Assembly: GCA_963704875.1 (NCBI GenBank)
Contig: CAVPIA010000005.1
Span: forward strand, 124,001 to 188,000
Direction of reading: 5' to 3'
Origin: CAMYOC01 sp963704875
Lineage (GTDB): Bacteria > Pseudomonadota > Gammaproteobacteria > Steroidobacterales > XN24
DNA length: 64,000 bases
The notes below the pieces were generated by a model that worked only from the letters and a program-made list of their open reading frames with translations, was not told the origin of the DNA and made no database searches. The number at the start of each line of letters is the position of its first letter. The first letter of the stretch is position 1. Both the position numbers and the translations under genes were made by a program. Of this stretch, positions 24,048-32,956 are shown in pieces.

Positions 24048-25840
24048 ACGACTTCGTCATCAAGCTGGCCAACGTCAACGGGACCGGCTCGGCCAGCGCC
24101 AATAGCCTGTTGATGAAATCGATTTTTCGCATGGGCGTGCCGGTGGCGGGGAAGAACTACTTCCCGTCCAACATCCAGGGTTTGCCTACCTGGTATGAGA
24201 TCAGGGTAAGCCGCGACGGTTACGTCGCCCGCGCCGGCAGCGTGGACGTGATGGTAGCGATGAATGCGGAGACCTACGGGCGCGACCTGCAGGATGTCAG
24301 TCCCGGCGGATATCTGATCTACGACTCCACCTGGCCGCGCAGCCATCTGCTGCACCGGGAGGACATCACGATCCTTGGCATCCCATTATCCAAGATGTGC
24401 AACGAGGCTTTTGACGGGGTGCGCGCCAGGATTCTGATGAAGAACGTGGTCTATGTCGGCGCAATGGCTGCGCTGCTGGATCTGGATCTCGAGGTTATCC
24501 GCGGCCTGCTTGAAGAGTCTTTTGCCCGCAAACCAAAACTGGTTGAGTCAAATCAGCAGGCGATTGAAATGGGCTATGACTATGCGCGGGCGCATTTCGA
24601 TTGCCCCTTGAGCCTGCGCATCGAGCCGATGGACAAGACCGCTGGCATGGTGATGATTGATGGCAACACCGCCGCTGGCCTCGGCTGCGTCTATGCCGGC
24701 GCCACGGTCGGCGCCTGGTATCCGATTACTCCATCGACTTCGCTGATGGATGCGTTCAAGGCCTTCTGTGCAAGGCTTCGGGTCGACGCGGAGACCGGCG
24801 AGAGGCGTTATTGCGTGATCCAGGCGGAGGACGAACTGGCCGCCATCGGTATGGTGCTGGGCGCAAACTGGAACGGCGCGCGGGCGTTTACGCCGACCAG
24901 CGGCCCCGGGATCTCGCTGATGAGTGAATTCCTCGGGCTTGGCTACTTCGCCGAGATTCCGGCCGTGTTGTTCGATGTGCAGCGAGTCGGCCCGTCTACC
25001 GGTATGCCGACCCGCACCCAACAGTGCGATGTGCTCAGCTGTGCCTATGCTTCCCACGGTGACACCCGCCATGTGCTGTTGTTTCCGGCCAATCCGGAGG
25101 AGTGCTTTTATATGGCAACGACGGCCTTTGATCTGGCCGAGCGATTGCAGACACCGGTAATGGTCCTGTCAGATCTGGACATCGGCATGAATGACTGGAT
25201 GTGCCCGATGCTGGAATGGGACGATGACTACGTCCCCGATCGTGGCAAAGTGCTCGACGCAGAGACGCTGGAATCGATGGACAAGTTCTGGCGTTACGAC
25301 GATGTCGACGGCGATGGAATTTGCTGGCGGACCCTGCCCGGAGACCATCCGCGAGGCAGTTACTTTACCCGCGGATCCGGGCACAACGCCCAGGGCCGCT
25401 ACTCCGAAGACGCCGAGGAGTACCAGGAACTGGTGGATCGGCTGCGCCGCAAGTTCGACACCGCGGCCAGCCTGGTGCCGCCGGCGTTAGAAACGCCCGC
25501 TGCCGGTGACACCGGTCTCGGGATCATTTCTTTCGGAAGTTGCGATGGTGCGATCAACGAAGCGCTGGATGAGCTGGCGGCCGTCGGTATCAGCGTCGAC
25601 TATCTGCGCCTGCGCGCGTTTCCGTTCGGCGCGGAGGTAAGGGCGTTCCTTGAGACGCACGAGCAGATATTTGTCGTTGAGCAGAATCGCGATGCACAGA
25701 TGCGCACGCTGCTTGTAAACGAGGGAGGTGCCAGGCCGGAACACCTTTTCTCAGTGCTCCATTATGACGGCATGCCGATCAATGCGGCCTCGGTTGTAGA
25801 GGGCATACGCAGGCATCTGGCCAAAGGAGAGGCGGCATGA
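24017..25840 (+). CDS. 2-oxoacid:acceptor oxidoreductase, fused gamma-alpha subunit (KorA-like)
   Basis: A 607-residue subunit of a coenzyme-A-acylating 2-oxoacid oxidoreductase. The first 190 residues are the gamma domain (KLANVNGTGSASANSLLMK, with the glycine loop). The remainder is the alpha chain with GAWYPITPSTSLMDAF, the TPTSGPGISLMSEFLGLG signature and RVGPSTGMPTRTQQCD. This gamma-alpha fusion is typical of 2-oxoglutarate:ferredoxin oxidoreductases, but pyruvate or branched-chain acids cannot be excluded. GAGGAA precedes the ATG, which lies inside the FAD gene. It overlaps the beta-subunit gene by four bases (ATGA). Confidence 0.92.
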   Translation: MAESQTPDRINDFVIKLANVNGTGSASANSLLMKSIFRMGVPVAGKNYFPSNIQGLPTWYEIRVSRDGYVARAGSVDVMVAMNAETYGRDLQDVSPGGYLIYDSTWPRSHLLHREDITILGIPLSKMCNEAFDGVRARILMKNVVYVGAMAALLDLDLEVIRGLLEESFARKPKLVESNQQAIEMGYDYARAHFDCPLSLRIEPMDKTAGMVMIDGNTAAGLGCVYAGATVGAWYPITPSTSLMDAFKAFCARLRVDAETGERRYCVIQAEDELAAIGMVLGANWNGARAFTPTSGPGISLMSEFLGLGYFAEIPAVLFDVQRVGPSTGMPTRTQQCDVLSCAYASHGDTRHVLLFPANPEECFYMATTAFDLAERLQTPVMVLSDLDIGMNDWMCPMLEWDDDYVPDRGKVLDAETLESMDKFWRYDDVDGDGICWRTLPGDHPRGSYFTRGSGHNAQGRYSEDAEEYQELVDRLRRKFDTAASLVPPALETPAAGDTGLGIISFGSCDGAINEALDELAAVGISVDYLRLRAFPFGAEVRAFLETHEQIFVVEQNRDAQMRTLLVNEGGARPEHLFSVLHYDGMPINAASVVEGIRRHLAKGEAA

Positions 25841-26892
25841 GTTTTATGCTAAAGCCAAAAGTCGCGCATCCGGGTTCGCCGCGCAATGAACTCGGTCTGA
25901 CCCGGCGCGACTATGAAGGTGGCATGTCGACCCTGTGCGCGGGCTGTGGTCATGATGCGATTACTGCAGCGATTATTCAGGCTTGTTTCGAGCTGTCTAT
26001 CCCGCCCCATCGGGTGGCCAAGGTCAGCGGTATTGGCTGTTCATCAAAGACGCCCGCGTATTTTCTAAGTGCGTCCCACGGGTTCAATTCGGTGCATGGG
26101 CGGATGCCCGCAGTTGCCACCGGCGCCAATGCTGCCAACCACGACCTGCACTACATCGGCGTCTCTGGCGATGGCGATTCATTGTCCATCGGTCTGGGGC
26201 AGTTCTGTCATGCCATGCGCCGTAATCTCAACATGGTCTACATCATCGAGAACAACGGGGTCTATGGTCTGACCAAGGGTCAGTTCTCGGCGTCTGCGGA
26301 TCTGGGCTCCAAGGCCAAGCGCGGCGAGCGCAATGAACAGCCGCCGATCGACCCGGTGTTGACTGCGCTGACCATGGGAGGCACTTTCATTGCTCGCAGT
26401 TTCTCCGGCGACAAAGCCCAATTGGTGCCGCTGATCAAGGCAGGAATACGGCATAACGGATTCGCGCTGATCGATGTGCTCTCGCCATGCGTGACCTTTA
26501 ACGATCACGAAGATTCGACCAAGAGCTACGCGTTCACGCGCCAGCACTACCAGCCGGCGGTGCATACTGACTTTGTGCCACCGGCGGGGGCGATTACAGC
26601 CGACTACGAAGCGGGCGAGAGCCTGACCGTCGATATGCATGACGGCAGTCATATCGTATTGCGAAAAGCTTCACCTGATCATGATCCCACGGATCGGGCC
26701 AGCGCCTACGCTTTTATCCGCCGACGGCAAAAAGCCGGCGAGTATCTGACCGGTCTGTTGTATGTAGACGAGTCGGAGCCGGACATGCACGCGCTCAACC
26801 ATACCGTCGGCCCGCCTCTGAGCAGGCTCGACTGGCAGGATCTTTGTCCGGGTTCTTCGAGGCTGAGCGAGATCCTGGCGCGCTATCGCTAG
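25837..26892 (+). CDS. 2-oxoacid:acceptor oxidoreductase beta subunit, TPP-binding (KorB-like)
   Basis: The 351-residue thiamine-diphosphate subunit. GDGDSLSIG at 111-119 and ENNGVYGLTKGQ at 139-149 are the TPP/Mg motif. Cys34 and Cys37 (CAGCGHD), Cys68 (GIGCSS) and Cys218 (LSPC) are the four residues that hold the subunit's [4Fe-4S] cluster. With the alpha-gamma chain it forms the active enzyme, decarboxylating a 2-oxoacid to acyl-CoA and reducing ferredoxin or, here, probably the FAD/Fe-S partner. It is the last gene of the operon; the convergent glycosyltransferase gene starts its 3-prime end 28 bases later. Confidence 0.93.
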   Translation: MSFMLKPKVAHPGSPRNELGLTRRDYEGGMSTLCAGCGHDAITAAIIQACFELSIPPHRVAKVSGIGCSSKTPAYFLSASHGFNSVHGRMPAVATGANAANHDLHYIGVSGDGDSLSIGLGQFCHAMRRNLNMVYIIENNGVYGLTKGQFSASADLGSKAKRGERNEQPPIDPVLTALTMGGTFIARSFSGDKAQLVPLIKAGIRHNGFALIDVLSPCVTFNDHEDSTKSYAFTRQHYQPAVHTDFVPPAGAITADYEAGESLTVDMHDGSHIVLRKASPDHDPTDRASAYAFIRRRQKAGEYLTGLLYVDESEPDMHALNHTVGPPLSRLDWQDLCPGSSRLSEILARYR

Positions 26893-26919
26893 CAGCGGTT
26901 CGCGCGCCGCCAGATCCGT

Positions 26920-28671
26920 TCAGCGAGGTCCGGATTTCTGTGCGGCCGGTTCAGACACCGCGGTCACCTGGCTTAGCAGGTACTGATCGGCGGGGCGGTA
27001 CTGCCGGTGATACACGGGCGTTGCCGGGGCCTGGCAATCGCCGCTTTCCGCGTCACCCCGGACCAGTACCCAGGCCCTGCGGTGGGCGACTCCGAGCGCC
27101 ATCGCGCGTTCCGGCAGGAAGCATGGCAGCAGATCTGCTTCCCTCAGGACCAGCGCGCGACCGGGTTGCTGCTTGAGCCATGAGAGCGCGTCCGCCATCT
27201 CCTCCGCTTCAACACTGCGCCGGTAGCCAAAATGTACCAGCGGGCGGCGCGCATGCAGCAGGAATTGTTCCTTCCAGCGGACCAGGCCCAGGGTTTCATC
27301 CGGTCCCAGGAGCGCTTCCGCCGCCTGCGGAATATTGCCGCCGGAACGCAGATCGTTAGCCAGTGGGAACAATACCGCGCCATAGCCGATCATCAGCGCG
27401 GCCATCATCGTGACCACGCCAAAGTGCGCTCGCGCCAGCCCGAATACGAGCAGCGACACGGCGCCGATCACGGCCCAGCCGGCGAACAACAACCGTAGCG
27501 CGTCGCTTTCCGCGGCAGTGTCGATAAACGATTCCTGCAGCGGAAATGCGGCGAGCCCGGCGCATAACAGCGTCACGACAGAAGTGAATGCCAGGGCCAG
27601 CCTGCGCACCCCACGGCGCTCACACAGTTCGCGAGCCCATGGCGCCACAAGCAGCGCAAATGCGGGCACCGCCGGTAACAGATAGACGCCGCGCTTGCCC
27701 GGAGTGGCGCTAAAAAAAAGCAGCACCAGCCCGATCCATGCCAGCAGCAGGAACACGGGCATCGATCTGGCGCGCAGCGCCTGCCGCCAGCGCCCTGACA
27801 GCCACGGCAACAGCAGGATGGTCGGCAGCCACAGAAATGGAATCACGTGGGTGATGAAATACCAGGGTGGCTGGATGTGGCCCCAGGATCTGGCGTAACG
27901 CTCCATGGTCTGCTTCATCAGGATATTGTCGCGGTACGCCGCCAGGTCCGGGTCCAAGCTACCCCAGGTGTGGATCAGCATCGGCACCAGCCAGACGCCG
28001 ATTGCCAGCAACATGCACACGGGTCCGCCCAGCCAGCGCCAGCCGCTGCCTTCGGGTGAGCTTGTCCATTGCCGGCGTCTGGCCCAGATCCAGGGCAGCA
28101 GGACCAGCAGCGGCAGAATGCCCACGCCCTTGGTGATCACGCCAAGCCCGGCCGCAGCCCAGCCAAGCAGATACCATCCCCAGGCCGGACCCAGCAGCAG
28201 ATGTCTGAGCAAGCCGTACAGGCCAAGCGTGGTCAAAAAGGTCAGCGTGGCGTCGATCTGGGCAGTATGAGCCTGCAAGGGAAATTGCACCGTGCACAGC
28301 AGTACCAGTCCCGCGGCGATCGCGGTATTCCGGTCCCAGAGTCGCCGGGCGAGGTCTGTGACCAGGCAGAGCACGCCAAAGCTGGCCAACATCGAGGGCA
28401 GCATAAAGCCGATCCGCAGCGAACCGCTGAACCAGGTTCCGACCGCGATCAGCCACATGAACAACGGCGGCTTGTCGGGATAAAGGTCGCCGCCAACGCG
28501 CGGGACCAGCCAGTCGCCACTGAGCAGCATATCCCTGGCGGCCAGCGCAAAACGCGGTTCATCGGGTGCCCATGGGTCACGCAAACCCAGGCCCGAAGCC
28601 AGCACGATCACGCCGAACAACAGCATCAATACGAAATCGCGGCGCGAAGCCTGTGTGGGCCGGGGTGTCAC
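26920..28671 (-). CDS. ArnT/PMT-like GT39-family membrane glycosyltransferase
   Basis: A multi-spanning enzyme that moves a sugar from a polyprenyl-phosphate carrier to an acceptor on the periplasmic side. The first periplasmic loop has DPWAPDEPRFALAARDML, with the catalytic aspartates of the ArnT/PMT fold, and LYPDKPPLFMWL. About eleven to twelve membrane helices follow, then a soluble C-terminal domain. I chose GTG 28671, just after the GT2 stop, because the extra 31 residues from ATG 28764 would overlap GT2 by about 90 bases and look non-conserved. Its GT2 neighbour probably makes the carrier-linked sugar. The acceptor (lipid A, protein or polysaccharide) is unknown. Confidence 0.87.
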   Translation of the reverse strand: MTPRPTQASRRDFVLMLLFGVIVLASGLGLRDPWAPDEPRFALAARDMLLSGDWLVPRVGGDLYPDKPPLFMWLIAVGTWFSGSLRIGFMLPSMLASFGVLCLVTDLARRLWDRNTAIAAGLVLLCTVQFPLQAHTAQIDATLTFLTTLGLYGLLRHLLLGPAWGWYLLGWAAAGLGVITKGVGILPLLVLLPWIWARRRQWTSSPEGSGWRWLGGPVCMLLAIGVWLVPMLIHTWGSLDPDLAAYRDNILMKQTMERYARSWGHIQPPWYFITHVIPFLWLPTILLLPWLSGRWRQALRARSMPVFLLLAWIGLVLLFFSATPGKRGVYLLPAVPAFALLVAPWARELCERRGVRRLALAFTSVVTLLCAGLAAFPLQESFIDTAAESDALRLLFAGWAVIGAVSLLVFGLARAHFGVVTMMAALMIGYGAVLFPLANDLRSGGNIPQAAEALLGPDETLGLVRWKEQFLLHARRPLVHFGYRRSVEAEEMADALSWLKQQPGRALVLREADLLPCFLPERAMALGVAHRRAWVLVRGDAESGDCQAPATPVYHRQYRPADQYLLSQVTAVSEPAAQKSGPR

Positions 28672-28673
28672 CG

Positions 28674-29480
28674 CTAGCCCCGGTTCGCAGGCTTTGGGCT
28701 TGTCGTGGGTTTGGTGGATTCGGCGATGAGATGATAATCGGGCGGACAGCGCCGAATCAGCCACGCTACGCCGAGCAGGTCGACGATTCCCGCGCCGAGT
28801 CGATCAAATATTCCGTATTTGGATTGTCCGCCCAGGCGCGGCCGATGGCTGATCGGCACCGAAATCACCCGACCGCCCGCGCGACGTATCAACGCCGGCA
28901 AGAAACGATGCATATGATCGAAATACGGCAAGCGCAGAAACGTATTGCGAGAGAACACCTTGAGCCCGCAGCCGGTGTCCGGTGTCGCATCGCCGAGGAC
29001 ACGGCTGCGGACAGCGTTGGCAACTCTCGAGGCAAGACGTTTCGCCGAACTGTCCTGGCGTTTGACGCGATGCCCGATAATCAGCAGCGATGCCAGCGCG
29101 TGCCGGTCAGCGTCGATGACGTCGAGAAGTTTCGGGATATCGCGCGGATCATTCTGGCCGTCGCCGTCGAGGGTGACGATCAGCTCGTGTTTGGCCGCAT
29201 CTACGCCGGTTCGCAGGGCGGCGCTTTGGCCGCACCGGCTGGTGTGCCGCACAGGTCGTAGCGACGGCGCCTGCTGAGTCAGCGTTTGCAGAATTTCCCA
29301 GGTCTGATCCTCACTGCCGTCGTCGACGAATAGGACCTCAAAAGGGCCCCGCGTCGACAGCACGCTGTTGATCTCATGGCTGAGGGCTTCGACATTTGCA
29401 GCCTCGTTGAACACGGGAATGACGACCGATATCGCCGGAGCGTCGGACGTGTGCAACTGCGCGGAGAGACCTGATTCCAT
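28674..29480 (-). CDS. GT2-family polyprenyl-phosphate sugar transferase (DPM1/ArnC-like)
   Basis: A 268-residue cytoplasmic enzyme that loads a sugar onto undecaprenyl phosphate. VVIPVFNEAANVEAL is the nucleotide-binding strand and LFVDDGSEDQT and LDGDGQNDP carry the metal-binding aspartates of family 2. GCGLKVFSR and HRPRLGGQSKYG match the DPM1/ArnC acceptor region. It lacks the two C-terminal membrane helices often found in ArnC. It lies directly before the GT39 gene in the same orientation, a classic donor-maker plus transferase pair. The ribosome site is weak. Confidence 0.88.
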   Translation of the reverse strand: MESGLSAQLHTSDAPAISVVIPVFNEAANVEALSHEINSVLSTRGPFEVLFVDDGSEDQTWEILQTLTQQAPSLRPVRHTSRCGQSAALRTGVDAAKHELIVTLDGDGQNDPRDIPKLLDVIDADRHALASLLIIGHRVKRQDSSAKRLASRVANAVRSRVLGDATPDTGCGLKVFSRNTFLRLPYFDHMHRFLPALIRRAGGRVISVPISHRPRLGGQSKYGIFDRLGAGIVDLLGVAWLIRRCPPDYHLIAESTKPTTSPKPANRG

Positions 29481-29526
29481 AGGCAGAAAAGGGAAGAGTA
29501 ATGTCGGGTCCTGGCGTTGATTCTGA

Positions 29527-30945
29527 TCAGGGTGCGGGCGCGATCACCTGAAATGATTCAGTCGCCAGTACCGAACCATCCTCGCTCACAATCGCGACCT
29601 CCCAGTCGCCATCCTGTTCAGCAAGAATGTCTTTGCTTGAATAAATTTTCCATTGATCGTCAGCCACCACAAAAGGTAGCTCGGTGACGATGGTCCCCTC
29701 GCGCTGCCAGCGGTGCGTGACCCGTGCCCCGCGCATGCCCTGAGCCTCAGTGAAAAAATAGACGCGGCGGGTTTCACCAGGCGCCAGCATCAGACGCTCG
29801 CTCAGTACGTCTATTGGCTCAAGATCAGCCAGGCCGGTCGTCAACTGAGCCCGCACCCCGGGTTCAGTTGTTGCGGCCGGCGGGTTGCTGATGACCGAGG
29901 GATCTGCGGTCGCAAGCGGCGAGGGTTCATCCTGCGCCGGGGCCGCTTGCTCGGTCATGTCTGCCGCAGCATTTGCCGCCGGCGATTGAATGGCTTCCGC
30001 CAGCACTTCAGCCGACTCTCCGGTGTCCTGCTCCAATCCGGGTCGCGCAACTGAGCCAGGGTCTACTCCGGCAACCGCGTCGCGCGTGGAATCAGGCTCC
30101 GTCTGCTGCGGCAACCCGGGCGCTGTGTCGCTGATGGTCTGGGTTCCCGGAACCCCAGTCCGGGCGGTTTCAGTCTGGCTGAGCGGCGCAGTCTGGCTGG
30201 GGAGAACAGCCTGGCCGGGGGCAACGGCCGGTGCCGGTGCCGATGTCGCGCTCGCTGAATCCGTCAGGGTGCTGGCCGGAAGGGTCGGCGAAAGTGTCTC
30301 GTTCACTGCGGGGTTCGTGGCCACGCCAGAGGCATCGCGGGGAGTCTCGCCGGGGGTTTGGCCGGCAATTGTGGTGTCCGGGCCCGTCGCGATGATGTTT
30401 CTGGCATCCGCTTCGGCCGCCGTCGGAACCGCCCCACCCGTGTCAGCCCCCATTTGGGATCCAGTTTGCGCTGTCCCTTCTGGATCGGCGTTGGCATCAG
30501 CGCGTTGCGCCGCCGGATCCGGTGTCTTGTTCGTCGGGTCGACCTGGACAACCGCAGCGCGCGGCTCGACTGGCGGCGGTGAACTGCCGATCAACAAACG
30601 TGCCGCCAGAGCAACCATCACACCCCCCAGGATGGCGCCGGCGGTAAGCAGCATGATCTGCTTGCTGCCGGAGCTTCGCGGTGCTTTTCGCTGCCCGCCC
30701 TGCTGCAGCTCTACCGCGACGATCCGACGGCTCTGGGACAGCGCTGCCTGGGCCTGGGGATAATCCAGATCCGGGAACAGGCCGATCGTTCGGCGACGCA
30801 CAAATCCCTCATAGGGATACACGTGCACCCATGCCTTGACGCCATTGGGGAACACGCTGAACACCAGATTCTCGGCCACTGGCGTGTCGTAGCGCCTGTC
30901 CTTGGGCGGAAGATCCTGCAGAAATTCATTGCTGAAGGCGGTCAT
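29527..30945 (-). CDS. Single-pass membrane protein with integrase-arm-like N terminus and C-terminal DUF2914
   Basis: A 472-residue protein with three parts. Residues 1-80 (DRRYDTPVAENLVFSV, GVKAWVHVYPYEGFVRRRTIGLFPDLDYPQAQAAL) look like the DUF4102 arm-type DNA-binding fold of phage integrases. A membrane helix lies at about 97-119. A linker of some 250 residues is low-complexity Pro/Ala/Thr/Asp. The last 100 residues match DUF2914, a beta domain (RRVYFFTEAQGMRGARVTHRW, YSSKDILAEQDGDWEV). ATG 30945 is used; the conserved-looking stretch upstream (RYRERIRQRAWTPE) hints at an earlier non-ATG start overlapping the Kef stop. Role unknown; it probably senses or binds something across the inner membrane. 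Confidence 0.7.
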   Translation of the reverse strand: MTAFSNEFLQDLPPKDRRYDTPVAENLVFSVFPNGVKAWVHVYPYEGFVRRRTIGLFPDLDYPQAQAALSQSRRIVAVELQQGGQRKAPRSSGSKQIMLLTAGAILGGVMVALAARLLIGSSPPPVEPRAAVVQVDPTNKTPDPAAQRADANADPEGTAQTGSQMGADTGGAVPTAAEADARNIIATGPDTTIAGQTPGETPRDASGVATNPAVNETLSPTLPASTLTDSASATSAPAPAVAPGQAVLPSQTAPLSQTETARTGVPGTQTISDTAPGLPQQTEPDSTRDAVAGVDPGSVARPGLEQDTGESAEVLAEAIQSPAANAAADMTEQAAPAQDEPSPLATADPSVISNPPAATTEPGVRAQLTTGLADLEPIDVLSERLMLAPGETRRVYFFTEAQGMRGARVTHRWQREGTIVTELPFVVADDQWKIYSSKDILAEQDGDWEVAIVSEDGSVLATESFQVIAPAP

Positions 30946-31006
30946 AAGCTCCGGAGTCCAGGCGCGCTGACGGATACGCTCACGGTAGCGGCTCGCTCCG
31001 GGTACT

Positions 31007-32791
31007 TCAATCCCGCTGTGGCGGCGCCGCGTCCGGCAAGCCGGGGTCCGCGTCGAACAAGGCCAGCAACTCCTCCCGCGCAGCTTCCGCAGTCTGTACG
31101 AGCTGGCTCTCGTCACCCATGAACTCAAGTTCGCGCTTGAGCAATGCTTCATCATGCGCGCGGAACTGCTGGACAGTGCGCCTGGCCCGGTCTGGCGCGT
31201 CACCAAGCCGTTCCAGTACCGCCGTGGCCATTTCCAGGCTGGAAGCATAGGTTTCGCGGATGATCATATCCACTCCCAGCCCCAGCAGCAGATGCGCATG
31301 GTGACGATCGCGGGCACGGGCAAATATCCTGAGATCCGGATAGTGGTTCTTGAAGTTCTCGACCACCGCAATCGAACTTTCCACGCCGTCGACAGCGACG
31401 ATCACAAGTGTCGCCCGGTCGGCTCCTGCTGCACGCAGCAGACCCATATCGGTCACGTCTCCGTAATATGCCTTGTTGCCGAACCTGCGCACGAATTGCA
31501 CCTGCTCCGGATCAGACTCGATCGCGGTGAACGGAATCCCCCGGACATGGAGAATCCGGGCGATGATCTGTGCAAACCGGCCCATGCCGGCAATCAGTAT
31601 CTTGGGCTCTGAATCTTCCATGGTGTCGAATTCCGGCGCAGCTGGTGTCGCTGCATCGGGCTTGAATACGCGTTGCTTGGCCATCAGCATCAGCGGTGTG
31701 GCGGCCATCGAGGCCGTGACCACCAGAATCAGCAGGTCCGCGACATCCCGCGTCAGCAATCCCTTGGCGACGGCGGCGCCAAAGATCACGAACGCAAACT
31801 CACCGCCCTGTGGGAGAACGAAGGCCATATCCCGGGCTGCTGCAGTCTGTAATCCGCTGGCGCGTCCGAGCAGAAACAGGACCAGGCCCTTGATGGCGAG
31901 CAGCGCTGCGACCAGGCCGATTACCAGCAAGGGATCGGTCATCAGCAGGCTGAGTTCTGCGGACATGCCGACGGCAACAAAAAACAGACCCAGCAATAGT
32001 CCCTTGAACGGCTCGATTTCGGCCTCGAGCTGGTGCCGGAACTCTGATTCCGCCAGCAGTACCCCGGCCAGGAAAGCCCCCAGAGCCATCGATATATCCA
32101 CCAGATACATCAGATAGGCGGCGCCGATGACAGTCAGCAGGGCCGCCGCAGTGAAAACCTCGTGTCCGCCGATGCCTGCGGCCAGCCGGAACGCAGGCCG
32201 CAGCAGATAACGTCCGCCGATCACCAGCGCGGCAATCGCGCCCAGCTTGGTCAGTACCTGAGCGGCGCCGCTGGCTTCGCCGGCCTCCGGCGCCAGCAAG
32301 GCGAGTACGGCCAGAATGGGAATCACCGCAAGGTCCTGAAACAACAGGACGGCGAAACTGGAACGGCCATACTGGGTCGTCAGCTCCTTGCGCTCGGCGA
32401 GAATCTGCAACACAAAAGGGGTAGACGACAAGGCCAGGCCAAGTCCGATCACCAACGCAGCACTCAGACCCTGTCCGAAAGCGTAGGCCGACACTGTCAG
32501 AGCCGCCGCGGTGATCACAACCTGGGCTGTGCCCAGCCCGAACACCGCGCGCCGCATGACCCACAAGCGCGATGGTTTCAGTTCCAGCCCGATAATGAAC
32601 AGCAGCAACACGACGCCAAACTCGGAGGCGTGAAGTACACTTTCGACGTCGGTGAAGGCGCCGATGCCATAGGGCCCGATCGCGATACCCGCCGCCAGAT
32701 AGCCGAGTACCGATCCAAAGCCAAACATGCGGAACAATGGCACCGCGACACATGTTGCGGCGAGGAAGGCGATGATCTCGGTCAGACTCAA
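31007..32791 (-). CDS. Kef-type monovalent cation:proton antiporter (CPA2) with RCK domain
   Basis: An inner-membrane K+/H+ antiporter of the KefB/KefC/YbaL group. It has about twelve helices (AGIAIGPYGIGAF, with LVIGLGLALSSTPFVLQIL as the ion-binding helix pair). A cytoplasmic NAD-binding RCK domain follows (KILIAGMGRFAQIIARIL, then GNKAYYGDVTDMGLLRAAGADRA), and an acidic tail. Such proteins help acidify the cytoplasm during electrophile stress, but no kefF/G ancillary gene is present. The first ATG is 32842, yet an AGGAGT stands 6 bases before TTG 32791 and the protein LSLTEIIAF fits family N termini there, so TTG is the likely start. The length is 594 residues. Confidence 0.92.
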   Translation of the reverse strand: MSLTEIIAFLAATCVAVPLFRMFGFGSVLGYLAAGIAIGPYGIGAFTDVESVLHASEFGVVLLLFIIGLELKPSRLWVMRRAVFGLGTAQVVITAAALTVSAYAFGQGLSAALVIGLGLALSSTPFVLQILAERKELTTQYGRSSFAVLLFQDLAVIPILAVLALLAPEAGEASGAAQVLTKLGAIAALVIGGRYLLRPAFRLAAGIGGHEVFTAAALLTVIGAAYLMYLVDISMALGAFLAGVLLAESEFRHQLEAEIEPFKGLLLGLFFVAVGMSAELSLLMTDPLLVIGLVAALLAIKGLVLFLLGRASGLQTAAARDMAFVLPQGGEFAFVIFGAAVAKGLLTRDVADLLILVVTASMAATPLMLMAKQRVFKPDAATPAAPEFDTMEDSEPKILIAGMGRFAQIIARILHVRGIPFTAIESDPEQVQFVRRFGNKAYYGDVTDMGLLRAAGADRATLVIVAVDGVESSIAVVENFKNHYPDLRIFARARDRHHAHLLLGLGVDMIIRETYASSLEMATAVLERLGDAPDRARRTVQQFRAHDEALLKRELEFMGDESQLVQTAEAAREELLALFDADPGLPDAAPPQRD

Positions 32792-32956
32792 GTGATTACT
32801 CCTGGAATATGCCAGCGCATGCCGGCTCTTACCGGTGCGCACCGCCGCATACGATAACCGTGGCGACTGTTGCCAGCAAAAAAGGGTGGAGTTAAACCAT
32901 TGTCAGCTCGCTGGCGTCCCAGAAGTATCCGATCATCAAACTGCCCCGGAGAGATC

